Shown here: piece by piece, positions 27,401 through 40,587 of the stretch | Position numbering within the stretch: position 1 is the stretch's first letter | Layout: every line of letters begins with the position of its first letter | NCBI RefSeq assembly: GCF_901709675.1 | Contig: NC_051089.1 | Span: 7,997,476-8,061,475 of the forward strand | DNA from: Syngnathus acus | Lineage: Eukaryota; Chordata; Actinopteri; Syngnathiformes; Syngnathidae | Reading direction: 5' to 3' | Length of the DNA: 64,000 bases | Translations under genes and position numbers: made by a program | Notes under the pieces: model-generated | Told to the model about the DNA's origin: nothing | Seen by the model: the letters and a program-made list of their open reading frames with translations, nothing else | The model's database searches: none

Positions 27401-29557
27401 TGTATGTTTTCATATGATTATGACTTTGTATAGTATCAAGTGAATGCTTCGCTTGGAGCAGATGAAGCGGAAAATTAAATGCAGGCGATGCATAATAAGG
27501 CACGTGCACATGTATATGAGATGGCCATGTGTGACTTGCACCATAGAATAACAACCAGTCATTGGAAGGATGCAGGCTACAACACATTAGCAGGGCTGAA
27601 TGCTGCTGAATGTTTTCTTTAAATGGAAATTGAGGGTGCCAAAAAGCAGGTTGGGAGGTAAGACGAGGAAGACGGACGGGGGAGAAGCAGTGAGAACGAA
27701 CATAATACATCATGATGCATAGGAAGAAAGGTGTTTGGGAGAAGAGGAGTAAAAAATAAAAAGAGCAAAGAGGGCGCTGAGCAGCAGAGCAGAGTGCCGA
27801 GGAAAGGAGTGAGGGGCAGACAATCCGAGAATACCAAACACTTTTCTGGCTGAGAGAGAAAGACAAGAAGAGGGCTTGCAGAGAAAAGTAGAAGGCAGGG
27901 GTAGAATACTGAACACAATAAACACAATGAGGTGTTTTAACTATTTTTCCAACTACAGCCAAATATTGCTCGTATTTAAAAATCGATACTGATATCTATC
28001 AGTATATTACAAAACAGTTAACAGAAGGAGAAGCGCAATATCCATTGAACTGAAGCAAACAATGCACACATTTAATTTCTTTTCATTTGATTGTCATTAC
28101 TGTACTTTTTACTAAATTACAATATTAAGGCGTGCTATTTTTCTAGTTGAAAACCACATTACAAACTTTTGTTTGTTTTTTGGAGAATTGAAGCGATAAA
28201 TGGCATTTTCATTCCATTCAAAGGGCAAAAATGATACACGATACGAGCGTTTTGAGTCACAAGCAAGGCCACATCATGAATTAAACTTGCGTCTCAAGGC
28301 GCCAGTGTTTGTTGACAGAAACTGTTACTGGGCAAAAACAAAACAATGCAGGCTCAGGGAGAATTTGTAAACATTGAGTAGAGCTTAAGACCCAGAACCT
28401 ATGACTGCAAGTTATACAAATTAACCAAATGATCCACCATGCTGCCTGGTGGAAGAAAACCCACATTTATGTTATATTATATAGTTAAAAAAAAAAATCA
28501 ATAATAGCATTTCTCCAAATACCCAATTCCTTGACAGAACACAGAGGAGACCAAGAACAAAATTAATACTAACGAGAGAATTATTCACCTGGGACTTTTA
28601 GGAATGAAAAAGGGGGGAAAAGGCTTGTTTTTTTTAAGAATCATTCTCACTTGGTTGAACTTGTACCTTTTCCCAAGATGCATTCCGTTTGAGTAGTGCC
28701 TAAATATAGACGCCCCCCCCAACGCACTCACACATTCACGCAGATACTTCTCCCTGAGGTGGACTCACTGTCATGCACACTGAGACATATACACTGTAGA
28801 CAAGCTACACTCACACAGACACACACAACTAACCGCCACAAGTAGAAACAGAGAGAGAGAGTCGAGGTAAAGATTACGCGGCAATACAAAAAGAACACAT
28901 AAAAACAAAAGGACATTGTCAGCAGGGTAAATGAAGACAGATTATAATCATGGTCTAAAAATGTGACATGGCGTGCTCTGACTAATTTCCACATGTTAAT
29001 CATTGGATTTGCATGTGAAAAGTCTTGTGTGTAGAAAATATATATGCACAGTTCAGAATGCATAAACATCTGCAGTAATGCATGAATAATGTGAGTTAAG
29101 AAAAAAAAGAAGAAAACATCAAATAACCTTTTGGAGTCTACAAAAATAAAATATGTATTTAGCTTCAAATGGGGCTGACATTTTAGAGATGATTCTTCAC
29201 CTGAGAGAAGCGTTGGATGTTTTCATGAAAGAACATGCATAATTGCATTGCATTTCATGTTCAGGACCCTAGTGCTTGATTCTAAATTAAAGTAATGTTA
29301 ATGGCTGGGGAAAAATACATATTTAAGCTTTAACAATTTCAAAAAGCACAGAGGACATACGGAAAAGTCGCAAAAGTTACAAAAAGTTTCATACTTCCCC
29401 GCCCCCCCAAAAAGAAAACACTTTTGGTTCTGACTTTTACCCTCCAGAAAAATTGAGAAGTGAAAATATTGACAAAGAAAAGGTACTGTCCAACACAGCT
29501 CACAGAATAGACAGACTGGTAATGTGACAACTTAGAGTTAAGTAACAGATTTTTTTT

Positions 29558-29575
29558 GGGGGGGGGGGGGGGGGG
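29558..29575 (+). repeat. poly-G run of 18
   Basis: An unbroken run of 18 G follows eight T. It can form G-quadruplexes and is a likely place for length errors in the assembly. Confidence 0.95.
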
Positions 29576-29582
29576 CTGTAAA

Positions 29583-29700
29583 TATACTAGGGTTGTCCAA
29601 ATACTGATACCAGGTACTGGTATCTGTGTCAATAACAACCTTATTTAAATGTATTGGTATTCATGGAGGCTGCTAATACCGGCAACCGATACTAATTAAG
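29583..29700 (+). repeat. fragment of TAGGGTTGTCC-type teleost DNA repeat
   Basis: It opens CTAGGGTTGTCCAAATACTG and continues with GATACCAGGTACTGGTATC, whose 7-bp arms GATACCA/TGGTATC are inverted, then further ATACCG/CGATACT blocks. This style of GATACC-rich palindromic element is common in fish genomes. The right end is uncertain. Confidence 0.45.
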
Positions 29701-30013
29701 GAAAACAAAATCTGACATTGATTAAGTCTTCCTGAGCAGTGGTTGGCACTATACTATGGCAGTTCACCACATCAGTGAATCATCTTCTGACCATTTCCAT
29801 CCAAGTACTTCAATCAAATCATACGTAGCTGTTCTCTTTCAAACACATTGTGATGTAGAATCCAAATCATAAAACTACTTTTTGGACTGGAGGGCGACAA
29901 GAACAGCCATTTTATTTCAGCTTACTAGCCTTCTGCTGCTGTAGCCGCAAGCTAACACTGTGCCCCCTTAGCACCCGCTGTGCCTATTAGATGTTTGAAA
30001 TAACAAAAAAAAA

Positions 30014-30028
30014 ATATATATATATATA
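30014..30028 (+). repeat. (TA)n after poly-A
   Basis: About ten A are followed by seven TA units. Confidence 0.9.
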
Positions 30029-30434
30029 AAAAGATTTCCCTGTGAAAGCTCTTTTACACTATCAGGCCGTACATCTGCAGCAAACAGATGCCACATGCTG
30101 TCTGAGTTATGGGTTCGGCTTCATACAACCATGAAAAAAAGGCTTAATTGTACTCATTATCTAATAAATAGCAGATAATGAGAGAGGCGAGCGATATGAA
30201 GCAACGGCAGTCAACTGCTGTCAACCTGCACCTTTCTCGCTGTCCTTTACATCCATTATCGAAGCAGTCGTAACTTGCCATCCTCCCCGAGCACTCGCTT
30301 TTCATCGTGTTGCCCATCTTCCATCTCCGAGTAGTTTATTTTCACAAGGAACTCTTAATGGGCTGAAGATAACAGCCCGACTTTATTACCTTACTGTCCT
30401 CATGCTGTCAGGTCATGCAGTTGTTATTATTATC

Positions 30435-30462
30435 ATTTATTTATTTATTTATTTATTTATTT
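30435..30462 (+). repeat. (ATTT)n microsatellite
   Basis: Seven ATTT units after a short ATT run. Confidence 0.95.
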
Positions 30463-30972
30463 GGAAAATCATGACTCAGCTCGGGAAGTGCATGCATAGT
30501 ATGGAAGTAGGAGGAAAGGTAAGTTCATGAGTTGGTGGACACTAACGAGGTCTACTTAGATGAGATGTAGCCGCCTCTGCGCTATACCTGAAAATTTCGA
30601 TTAAGATGTATTTCATACTGCAGCCATTTTATGCTTATACACAGTTAAAGGATACGGGTTGTGAAAAGCGTAGAATCATGATGTATTGTTCAATTATTTC
30701 CATGTGTTGCCAATCAGTCATTTGAGCCATTTGAGGTTTCATTTCACGGGTCAACCAGTCACAGTCTTCAAATGGGTCTCTTCAATCTTTTGAGGATCAC
30801 TACATGTGGCAGGTAGATAAGGTCATTTGGTCTTATTGGTACATGTTCTGCTGTAATTGTTCCTATGTAGATTTTGTGCAGTATGAAAGCAAGAAAACAA
30901 GTGGTTGTGAATCATTTCAAATGACCGTGATGGTTTACTACTCAAATATTTATGAATATTTTTACATATTCT

Positions 30973-31004
30973 ACATATATATATATATATATACATACAT
31001 ATAC
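30973..31004 (+). repeat. (AT)n microsatellite
   Basis: AT units with two ACAT interruptions at the 3' end. Confidence 0.95.
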
Positions 31005-32398
31005 AAATTTCTACCGCTATTTTCAGTGCCATTTTTTAAAAGAATGTTGAGAAATGTATCTTCTTTTCTACTTCACTAATCTGAACAGAATGTCGAACAA
31101 CTGCATCAAAATCACAGTTGTGTGGCTGCCTTCCACACCACAACATAATAGGAACCCAATAATAATATCAGGTAGTTTGTTGTGACGTCTTGCATGGATT
31201 ATTTTTTTTTCTACACTGCGACCCAGGAGGAAAATAAAAAAAGTTAGTACAAAGGCAAGTGGAAAGCCATTCATGACCATCAAAGAGCGACTGCGAAAGC
31301 AGTCTTACTGTCGTCAATGTTTTTTTTCTTTACGTGCGTTGCCACTCAATAGCGCAGTGTGAGGTTAGTCTAACCCAACAGTTTTTGAATATCATTTCTG
31401 ATTACCTGTATTGAAACTATTTTCCCCCTTGTCACTCTTGGCCTGCACTTACCTGTGCAGCAGGTAAAAGTGAGGAAATACACAATTTGAAAAGTTCTGC
31501 TAACACAGTTCCTGTTAATTTAAACTTGACATTCAAGAAATGACACATTCTGACAGCTTAACATATTATGGCAATAGCTGGTTTTCGTATTCTGACAGCG
31601 TGCCCAACGGCGACATTTAATGAATTGAAGATGTGCTATATATTACATTTCTTTGAGGATGAGTCATTTTTACCACCTTGTTTGGAGTTGAGTTGAGGAG
31701 TCTTTACTTGTAGCACTCACTGTACAAATCAATCAAAGGGATGTGGGTATGTGTTTTACAGATAACAAGAAATCCCTCTGGCATTACATTTCTTGTTACA
31801 TTTCACCAATTCCAAAGAACAGCTTACCTAAGAAGAGGTCAGTTCCAACTCACTGATAGGCCTTCATTTCAAAGCATCCTTTTTATTTTTACAGAAAATA
31901 TTAGGAAATGGAATTTAAGATGGATGCACTTAATCTCTTGCTCACACATCTCCAGCAGCAGATGTCAACTAAAACAAATAAAGTGTCAAACTCTAATAGC
32001 GTTATACAGATTTACAGGAATGGGTTTATGACTCTTACGCTTACCTAACGTAGTCTTAAGACATTTCATGTTGACATTCAAAAACTCCCACTTCAACCTG
32101 TTCAGTTAATTTATATTGATCCATTAAAGTCAAACGCTCTTAAAGTTATCAGTTCATAACATTGAAGAAAGGCCAAGTTGGATTTTTAAAAATACTGCAT
32201 TCATGTTGCTCTGGACACGGCCTGCTCTCTGTTTCCTCAGCCTTCTGTCTTGCTCGGCCTCCCTAATGCTTTTTTTCCTCTTCCTCCTGCCTGAGGGTCA
32301 TCCCCATACGGATGCATTAACATTGCTGACTGCGTGCTCACCTCACCAGCTGATCAAAACACACCATCACACATTCTCCAGGTAGCACTGGGCAAAGA

Positions 32399-32426
32399 CA
32401 TGCATGCATGCATGCATGCATACATG
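32399..32426 (+). repeat. (CATG)n microsatellite
   Basis: CATG/TGCA units that are self-complementary, so the run can form a hairpin. Confidence 0.95.
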
Positions 32427-33290
32427 AGTGTGTCCTGCACTCGCTTGCCTGATCTCATCCCTGTTGCAATTCAAATTTGTTGGACACACAATAGTGCAAA
32501 AGTCATTCTCACCAGAGATATTTGTGCAAAATATGCCACATAATCCTTTTATAAGCTTTAATTAGCTCACTAGTTTCTTCCGCATTGTATAATCTTGTCA
32601 ATGTGCACTATCATGGCTACTTGCGTCCCTCAGGAGCCTCCCCTTATGGTTTTAGCACAAATCTGTTCTCGGATCTCAGCAATCTCAGCTGGCGAGAACG
32701 TCTCCCCAAATTAGAAACATGCAAGTGTTCTACTGATTGCACATTACGTCCTTACTGATTTGCACATCGGCCACCAGCTGATTTGAAAAGGCTGGAAATA
32801 TTCAGCAAGACAATATTCCTCCGACCAGGGAACCAGATATTAATATTGCTTTGTGATGTGACTTTATGAGCATCCGCGAGAGGATTTAACAAACATGCTG
32901 AATAATTTTTCCCGTCTTTGGAATGATGGCAAATTAGGTGCGTGTGACATTCTGTTCTAGAGGGAATTTATGTTTTTTTAAGACATCAGCACATAAGCTG
33001 CATGCCACTCACAACTGCTAAACTAACAATAGTTGCACTATTTTGGAAAGATTATTTTAAAATACCTACTCTCACATTCATTGCATTTTATACTTGATAT
33101 ACAGTATTAGTTCTAATCCATGAATAATTACATAGGTGCTTTCCTTTGCGACATATTCAAGAACTTACCATGAAATTCATTTTGTGTCTGTGTTCGTGTA
33201 GTCACCAGTTGTACTTTCCCTGTGTGTAGCACAGGTCATTTACTGCTCAAACAAATGTCACTTTCTCTCAGTACCAATGACTCACAAGGA

Positions 33291-33323
33291 CACGCACGCA
33301 CGCACGCACGCACGCACGCACAC
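33291..33323 (+). repeat. (CGCA)n microsatellite
   Basis: Seven to eight CGCA units, the same motif as at 9594. Confidence 0.95.
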
Positions 33324-33686
33324 TCCTGTGTGGGTCCAATAGTATCCTGATGTTAAAGTAAAGTAGTTGAAAAAATGGTGGCCTTTGCTGACGTCAGTCC
33401 CCAGTTGTATGTCTGTATGGGAACCATACTAGTGGTGCTTTGGTTACTTTCTGCCTGCTCGTGCAACAAATCCAATTCCATCCAGTCAGCAACCAGAGAT
33501 GTCTATCCATGACATTTGTTGCCAAAGTTACTGAGTAAGCAAAGATAACAATCAAACTACATTGAATGTTACAGAACTGTAAAAAAAAAAAAATAATGCT
33601 GTGTGTAGTGGGAAGTGAAATCAAGGTAAGCTAGTAAATAACTTGTTCTAATGCTTGAATAAAACACATGAAACCAGTTCCTTGAA

Positions 33687-33724
33687 TTTATTATTATTAT
33701 TATATTATTATTAATATTATTATT
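33687..33724 (+). repeat. (TTA)n microsatellite
   Basis: TTA units with two interruptions. Confidence 0.95.
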
Positions 33725-34918
33725 TACAGTAAATAATAGATAGAAGCAAACATGTGACTGCACTTTAGAGATTTTAACCTTTTTTTTCCTGCTTTGCACG
33801 GCGTTTGAAGTAAGTCTTTTATATAACTGTGTGTATTAAAGGCATGCATACGTGTAAAAGTGTGCGAGGAAGTTGAATGTCCAGACAGGACTGCCAGCTG
33901 AGGCCGAGAGGATCTACTCCACTCCACTTTCCACTCCACTTGCACTGGCGGCTCTTGTCTGCACACTTCATGATGTCAGTGTTTCACTTGTTAAACTGTA
34001 TTTCTCTCCACTTGGTGAAAGTGACTGAACAGGGGAGATAGAGAGGAAGAGGCAAGAGCAATTAGCTTGCAAAAAAAGAAAACTGAACCCACCCCCCTCT
34101 CCCAAAAAAATGCAACAAGTTTCAGTCAGATGAAGTGACTCCATTTACTATGGGATTGTCTGGAAATACTCGAGTTGACGTAAATGATGGTTGGCATTAT
34201 TAATGATTCTGGAAGTTTCAGCTTGGCAGAGCAGTGAAGGAGGATTTATCCAGACTTCAATCTAGAAGGTTGAAGAGGTCAGCAATCAAGTGCTCCACTG
34301 AAAACGTCGAGTCCATTTTAAATGCGACTCAGTGCACCCGCAACTTGAATTATTCAAATACGCATATGTCTGCAAAGCAAGGTGTACACACGGTGACTCA
34401 CAACTCAAAATTTGCGATACAAGCAAAATTGTAATTACCATAATCTGGTTATTATGAAATACACAATGAGTATTTTTCACAGTTCATCAAGTCACATCAG
34501 CTCTGCGATGGAAGCGACGAAGCCATGATGACTAACTAGTCTACTTGCATGCAAGGTGTTAATATTAATGACCAGATTGCTATCAACTTTTCAATATTCA
34601 GACATTAAGTCAGTGGGTGGTGTGGGCAGCAGTCAAGTACTGCATTTAACAGGAATCTGTGCAAAAGAGCCAGGCCCACTCATATATTGGAGCGTTATTT
34701 GCATAGTCGCAATCAGTCAATCACTTGTTGAAATCATCTTTGCGCTTTTTTGTGGGTGCAACAACTCAGCTATTTTTTCCTCATCCATTCTACACAGTTA
34801 TTTCAACAAAAGCCAACGTAGCTCGTAGCATCTTTGGTAAGATGTACCGTATGCCCCTTTTCAAATGCGTGGTACCTACTCAGCCAATATTAGCTTACCC
34901 TGAGCCCTTGATGATGTC

Positions 34919-35137
34919 AGACCCATTGCCTCCCTGCTTGGCACTCAGCATTATGGGTTGGAATTGGGGGGTTAGATCACCAAATGATCCCCGAGCGCGG
35001 CACCGCTGCTGCTCACTGCTCCCCTCTCCCCCAGGGGATGGATCAAAATCACACGGGGATGGGTTAAATGCAGAGGACAAATTTCACCACACCCAGATGT
35101 GTGTGTGATGATCATTGGGACTTTAACTTAACTTACT
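34919..35137 (+). repeat. teleost short interspersed repeat (SINE-like)
   Basis: I recognise the order of blocks common to a dispersed fish repeat: CTTGGCACTCAGCATTATGG, GGTTGGAATTGGGGGGTTAG, CGCGGCACCGCTGCTGCTCA, TTAAATGCAGAGGACAAATT and finally a GTGTGTGATGATCATTGGGA / CTTTAACTTAACTT tail. Recognition is from memory of fish sequences. Boundaries are approximate and no target duplication was identified. Confidence 0.75.
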
Positions 35138-36583
35138 GGTGTGCAAAGTCTCCACATTGTGCGCAGTCCATTTTCATGCATGCAATCTCCTCTTGAATAG
35201 AATGAGTTCCTCTAACGTGGCCACATTCTGAGAAGAAAATCCAGAGGACCGATTCACCTTCTTGAAGTTTGTTTTCTTACTGAGTCTCATTTGGATTGAC
35301 AATGTTTTTACAGTATTCTACCGTACGTATTGTAGCTGAGCTGAGCCGACCTGGTTTTATGCCACAGCGTTGTTAAAACAGTCGTTATGAATTGTTAGAA
35401 GTACATAAGTATGATCTGTGGAAAAAATCAATCAATCCAAAACAACCAATCAATGATAGGTTTAATTTTATGAGGGGACAATTATTTTTTTGTGCACTCG
35501 CAAGCAGACTCATACGAGGTCACAGACCCACGGCATCACCAAAAATAAAATAAACCTTCAAATTGAGATTTGAGGGATTTAGAAGTCATTTCCAGTGAGC
35601 AGTGTTTTCTATGAGCCACATTGTGCACAGAGCCAAAATACTAAAAGATAAGGAGGAAAAATAACAAAACTGACCTTCAGCTGATTAAAAGTACCGGTTG
35701 TCCTCAAACTGTCATCAGACTTCATTTAACATGATAATGTGCTAATATCAAGCTGCCAAAATTTCACACACACTGATCAGTGTTTCCGCATCCTTGCACG
35801 TGTAGAGAACTGCTATTGTCATTATGTACCACCAGCGGATATATTGGATTTTTTTTTTCTTTTCAAAATAGGGTGATTGTTTTTAAAATGATTTCAAACT
35901 TTGAGTCTTACAGCATATTGATTTTTACATAATAGAACCATAAGAGAAAAAAAAAAGATGTTATTGTTGATTACAGTCTATTTGTTTTTGTAGAAAATTG
36001 TAATGGGTTTATGATAAAAGGACAACATTTCACGATTATAGTCAAGAGCATTGTCTGCTTTCATACAGGAAACACATTGTAAACAATTTTTCTTTAATGC
36101 AACCGCTCAATACTTTCATCATTACAATTCATCTCCCATAAACACGGCTTGACAACATAATTGCCCATACAGTCTTTCTGCAGGAGTAGAATTAGCTTTG
36201 CTCTTTTATTTAATTAGAGTGATTGTGGCCCCGGTTGTGTTTCATTTTTCTCTTTATTGCTTTGCCTTTAACATTCTTTTTCTGGTAATATTGTTGATGT
36301 GCGCCTCAATTTCTCCCTTCTCTTCCTCAATGCCATCCACTCCCGTCTGATGTGTCACTCAGTCTGGGTTTTAGCAAGTGCATGTGTCATTGAGACGGTG
36401 CACGTGGATGTACAGTAAACGTGCATGTGCGAAGAGTCCCTCGTGTGCGTATGTGTCTGTGTTTGCGCTATCTAGTGCAGCCAGCCAGCCTTGCCTTAAT
36501 CTGACGCGCTCGCTTGACGTTCTTGAGTTGAAAACTTGCATGACTCCCTGACAATCCCTGTTTAAGCCCAAAGACAGGACAAG

Positions 36584-36585
<2 letters not shown>

Positions 36586-36615
<30 letters not shown>
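36586..36615 (+). repeat. (GT)n microsatellite
   Basis: Fifteen uninterrupted GT units. Confidence 0.95.
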
Positions 36616-36617
<2 letters not shown>

Positions 36618-36974
36618 ATTTAAGATTTACAGACAGAAGGAGAAGAAGAAAGGTAGAACATACAAAATATGAAATGTATGCTAATGATAGTGGGCCAAAG
36701 ACACTAAATGTGTGTTTGTGTACATGTTTGTGTATGTTGTGCGTGCACTCTATAAATGATAGCTTTTAGACAGCTTTAGCACCGAAAATTTAAACCATCC
36801 GTGTATGTTGTATGAGTATTGGATATGTCAAAACATAATTCCAAAAAGGTCAGCATCAGACCGTACAGTGCATTTTTATTTTGTATGAGTTTCTGGTCGT
36901 CAAAATGTTTTCCTACGAAGTCAAGGTTGTTGGCTCTTGCTTTTTTTTCCTGTTGTGATACTGTGCTCATGTTA

Positions 36975-37100
36975 AAATCAAAGTTGCGGCGTGAGATATG
37001 AGTTCGATTTGTGACTATGCTCGTAACTTGCAAAGTGTCAAATAACATTCTCCCATTGAGATGAATGGAAATGCCATTAATTCTCTCCAGCCTCAGTAAA
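36975..37100. repeat. fragment of Tc1/mariner-superfamily-like MITE
   Basis: GTGAGATATGAGTTCGATTT, ATGCTCGTAACTTGCAAAGT and GAGATGAATGGAAATGCCAT resemble the interior of pogo/Tigger-like MITEs (reading roughly 'ATGAATGGAAATGC-ATTAATCCGTTCCAG'-type cores). A related piece, TAAGTTGAGTCACTCGTATC followed by TCGAAGCAC, occurs at 37394-37422. Ends and target duplications were not seen. Confidence 0.45.
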
Positions 37101-38754
37101 CTGCCCTGAGTAAACTAAGATAATAATGGTTAATTTTTGTAGTAGATAAACAATATGATTATTGATATGTTGATTGTTTACATATGCTACTCCATTGTTA
37201 TGTTCAAAAACTTTTTACCCTAAGGCTTATAGCGTTGAAATTATTCATTAGCCCATCTATTGTATTTTTCAATGTTTGTTAGCATTTAGTGGATTGTCGT
37301 TAGGACAAAATAAATGTGGTTGTTCAAAATACAGTACAAGGTGTATAATTTTTCATAGCTCAAATTTTTTACACCTCTGATCTTAAAGAATGTGTAAGTT
37401 GAGTCACTCGTATCTCGAAGCACATCTATTGCTAAAGTATTTGTTGGGCACAGTCATAGTCTCCAAAACAAATTAACACATTTTGAACCACAGGGCCATC
37501 TGTTGGATCTTCTTTCTCTCGGCCCAAATCGTCACTTGCAATAAATGTAAACTTAAATTACAAATAAATAAACATCAACATTTTGAGTACACTGGCCTTT
37601 GCCACTTATACTGCTGTGCAAAGTCACAAGACCAGCCTCGTTCACACTAAAGGGCCTACAATCTCACATGAAATTTAATACTGCAGTATGAATCGAGCCA
37701 AAACAAATCAATAGGAAGTGTGTGGATTTGTTGCACACCAAGCTCATCTTAACACCTGCAATCCTTTTATTCTGTTGCCTTTTTTTCCTGTTCAGCACAT
37801 TCAGGGCATTCAGACATTTGACATGAAACAGTGTTAGCCATTATTTTGCTTCTGGAAGTTTTTTTTTTTTTTGCGAGGCAACAGGATTTCTCCAAATCTT
37901 CCATCATCCAAAAACCCAACAGAAACACTGTCACGCTCCGATGCTTCCTTCTGTTTCAATGCCGCTTGATCTTATCAAACACAGCGCAGACACAGGCACA
38001 CACAGACACAGACACAGGCACATATTGACGCGCGCACACACAAGGGCAAGCATGTTATCTAGAAAATTCCAGTCCAGTTTTTAGAATTCAACATGTCTGC
38101 ACTTTTGTTGCGAGAATGAGAGTATATGCGTTGCTGTGATCTGGATTAGACCTGAGAATGGAACATATTTTGTGTATAATTATGCCGATTGGCATTTCAT
38201 CAGAATGAATGAGACATTTCTATGAAATAGCATTAATAGGATATGTGTATTGCCATAATATATTTCACTATTTTACAAAATACGCCATTGTTGCATTTGC
38301 TTATACTAATTTTGTCAATTTGTAAATGTTATAACTACTTCTACATGAAGACTTTCTAAGAGATGTCTGCAGTGTGTTGTTTAGACTTTTGTCTATTCAT
38401 GCTACCTTCTTATGATCTCTGTTGTTTCAAGGTGTTTGATGTGGTTGAAGTCATGGCTCAACTCCAGTTCTGTGACACCAAATTCTTCTAATCATAGCCT
38501 GATGTTCCCTGCTTGTGAACTGGGAACACAAATGGCCTTCCTAAAACTGTTCTCATGTAGCAACTGTCTGACACACCTTTGGAAAGTAAAGAATATGATT
38601 CAAGGTGGACCGGATTGTCTCACCTTGGCTGATTAATTAAGAGATGTGTGATGTAGTAAGAGCCGATTTAAGTAGAACATATCGTTACTTCTTCACTCTG
38701 AAGGCTGTCAGAGGAAGTGGTGATATTTCTGCACAAAACACTTCACGGTACTGC

Positions 38755-38870
38755 GCCGCCACTCATCAACAGTACATCAAGAGCAATTAGCCGTTTAGAG
38801 TGTTGCTCAAGGACATAATGACACTCCCACTATGAGACTGATCCGGCCCGAGGGATTTTTTTTCAAGTCC
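38755..38870 (+). repeat. degraded interspersed repeat fragment
   Basis: CATCAAGAGCAATTAGCCGT, TTAGAGTGTTGCTCAAGGAC and ATAATGACACTCCCACTATG recall a fish repeat of the form 'GGAGCAATT-GGGTT-AGTG-CTTGCTCAAGGACA-TTCGACA'. It is heavily mutated, and the assignment is by resemblance only. Confidence 0.4.
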
Positions 38871-39489
38871 ACCCATTCAGGTTTTGTATAACAATATAAA
38901 AAGCCAGATAGACACTCAACTGTGGCTTAATCTAGTACACAGATATTTTTTCAAAATGTCTCAGATTACAAAGATAAAAATGCCTGGTTTTGCATAACAC
39001 AAAAAGGTATTAATTAAAATGTGTTTATTATCTACGATCATTACCTCAGTGTTCAAAAAATATATCTTTGTGCAGTGAAGAAAAGAAGAAAACATATTTC
39101 AACAATATTTTTCCTCCCACACCTTTGTGATATCTCTGTAATTATTAGTAAAGCTTTTTAACGCACACCATGGAGCCCCCGATGACATGTCACGCTGTGT
39201 TTTCTCCTCAGCACCGTCAAATAAATCAATAAATGTTGCGTTGGATGAAAGGATTCAAATGATTTGCAGGTCTGAAACTTTACAGACCTTTTTGTTTTGT
39301 TTGATAGTCTGTTTTCTTCCGGTTTCCACATGCGGCAGTTTGACATTTTGTATGAATGGAGTCTTTCTCTGCATGTGGTTACAGTACACGTATAATCCAG
39401 TGGATTATTGGCGCCTACAGGTATATGTCACCCAGTTTAGGAAAATATCTGTATGCCATTTTATGTATGGTTAAATAGACTATGCAAAC

Positions 39490-39555
39490 CCACAAGGTGC
39501 TCTTTGGGAATTGAACTGGCAACCTTCAGGGTCACACAGACTGAATGTCTTCCTA
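39490..39555 (+). repeat. possible 3' fragment of a teleost repeat
   Basis: CTTTGGGAATTGAACTGGCA followed by ACCTTCAGGGTCACACAG resembles the 'GGGAATCGAACCGGCAACCTT' tail of fish repeats related to the one at 38755. It is short and diverged. Confidence 0.3.
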
Positions 39556-40587
39556 GTTTCTCTAAATGATCTGGATAACGAGCCCGTTGAGAGTCGATGA
39601 GCGTGTAGTTTAGCATGCATTAACATAAATTAGGAGGGCAATTAATATTCCATTCAATCTGTTCAGAAGTCATCGGGCTATCTAGAAGGAAAGGCAATGA
39701 AGAAGAAAACAGGAAGAGGGTGTTCGAAGAAGAAAATAAGGCCATCCCTCATAATGGGCTGTCAGAATGTGTAAATGGGTGCCATCCGTCACTTTTTTTA
39801 TTCTTAAAGAGATGTAAATTATTCCTTGTGAGTGTATGTTTGAATGAATTACTGCGATATTGACACTAAACAACTACCAGAGGATTCTTATAAGTGATTA
39901 TCTACCAAGGTTCAAACATCTTAGGGTAGGAAAAGTTCCATCTATACCAAGAAAGTAAACTATTCCAGAAGTGGGAGAATATACTTTTTGTATAATGTAA
40001 GCCAAAGTTATTTGGAGCCTTATATGCCGATTAAAATGAAACCGAATGCCTAAGGCAAATAAAACATCTTCATGTTTCCTAGATGGTCATAGTGTCTGTT
40101 GTTGTTTGAAAAAATGCGGACATCTGCAAACTCCGGTAAATTACAGTCACCTTATATTTCACACATGAATATGTGAATAAGAACATATTTCCCTTACACA
40201 ATTAGTGACAGGAAGATGCGGATAAATAACATGAATAGTCCATACCGGTGAAAAAAATACTTCAATTATGGAGTTAATGAATCTGAGCAAAAGCTACCTG
40301 AGAGCGCATCTGCGTGACCTCTCACGGCACATTAGTCACAGTGACTCACAGCAAATCCCAACAGTGTCAAGCAGAAAGCACTCACAAGTCTAGTTAGACT
40401 TCAAAAAATCAAATGAAAACACTTGCAGCAATGTTTGTAATGCAAAGTGGCACAGCCGAGGAGGCCAACAACCAGGGGGAATGTGTGTATAAACACAATA
40501 TAGTATATGGAAAAGCTGAAGAGTGATGCTTGATAGTCTTAGAGTCAGGCCCCTGCAGCAGACACACTCATGTTAGCTTGCCTGCAG

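Larger units (their letters stand above)
18313..40587 (+). other. csmd1: csmd1 large intron, 5' half (to the candidate cassette exon)
   Basis: This is the 5' half of a 41.1-kb phase-1 intron that starts with donor GTAAGA. There is no convincing coding sequence. It contains degraded teleost interspersed repeats (20722, 23629, 29583, 34919, 36975, 38755, 39490), microsatellites (20240, 30014, 30435, 30973, 32399, 33291, 33687, 36586), an 18-base G run at 29558 and a CTCF-like motif at 24441. A purine-rich tract spans about 27640-27900. The remaining sequence is unique-looking intronic DNA; parts near 32620-32960 have a balanced, non-repetitive composition that could be conserved non-coding DNA, untested. 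Confidence 0.85.

Noticed and set aside
27384-27962. 192-codon open frame on the - strand, the longest in the window
   Set aside because: It overlies a purine-rich + strand tract, which depletes stop codons on the other strand. The product is Ser/Leu/Phe-rich without any known domain or conserved motif.
37495-37506. GCCATCTGTTGG, a weak reverse CTCF-like motif
   Set aside because: Two core mismatches, and it lies near repeat-derived sequence; too weak to call.
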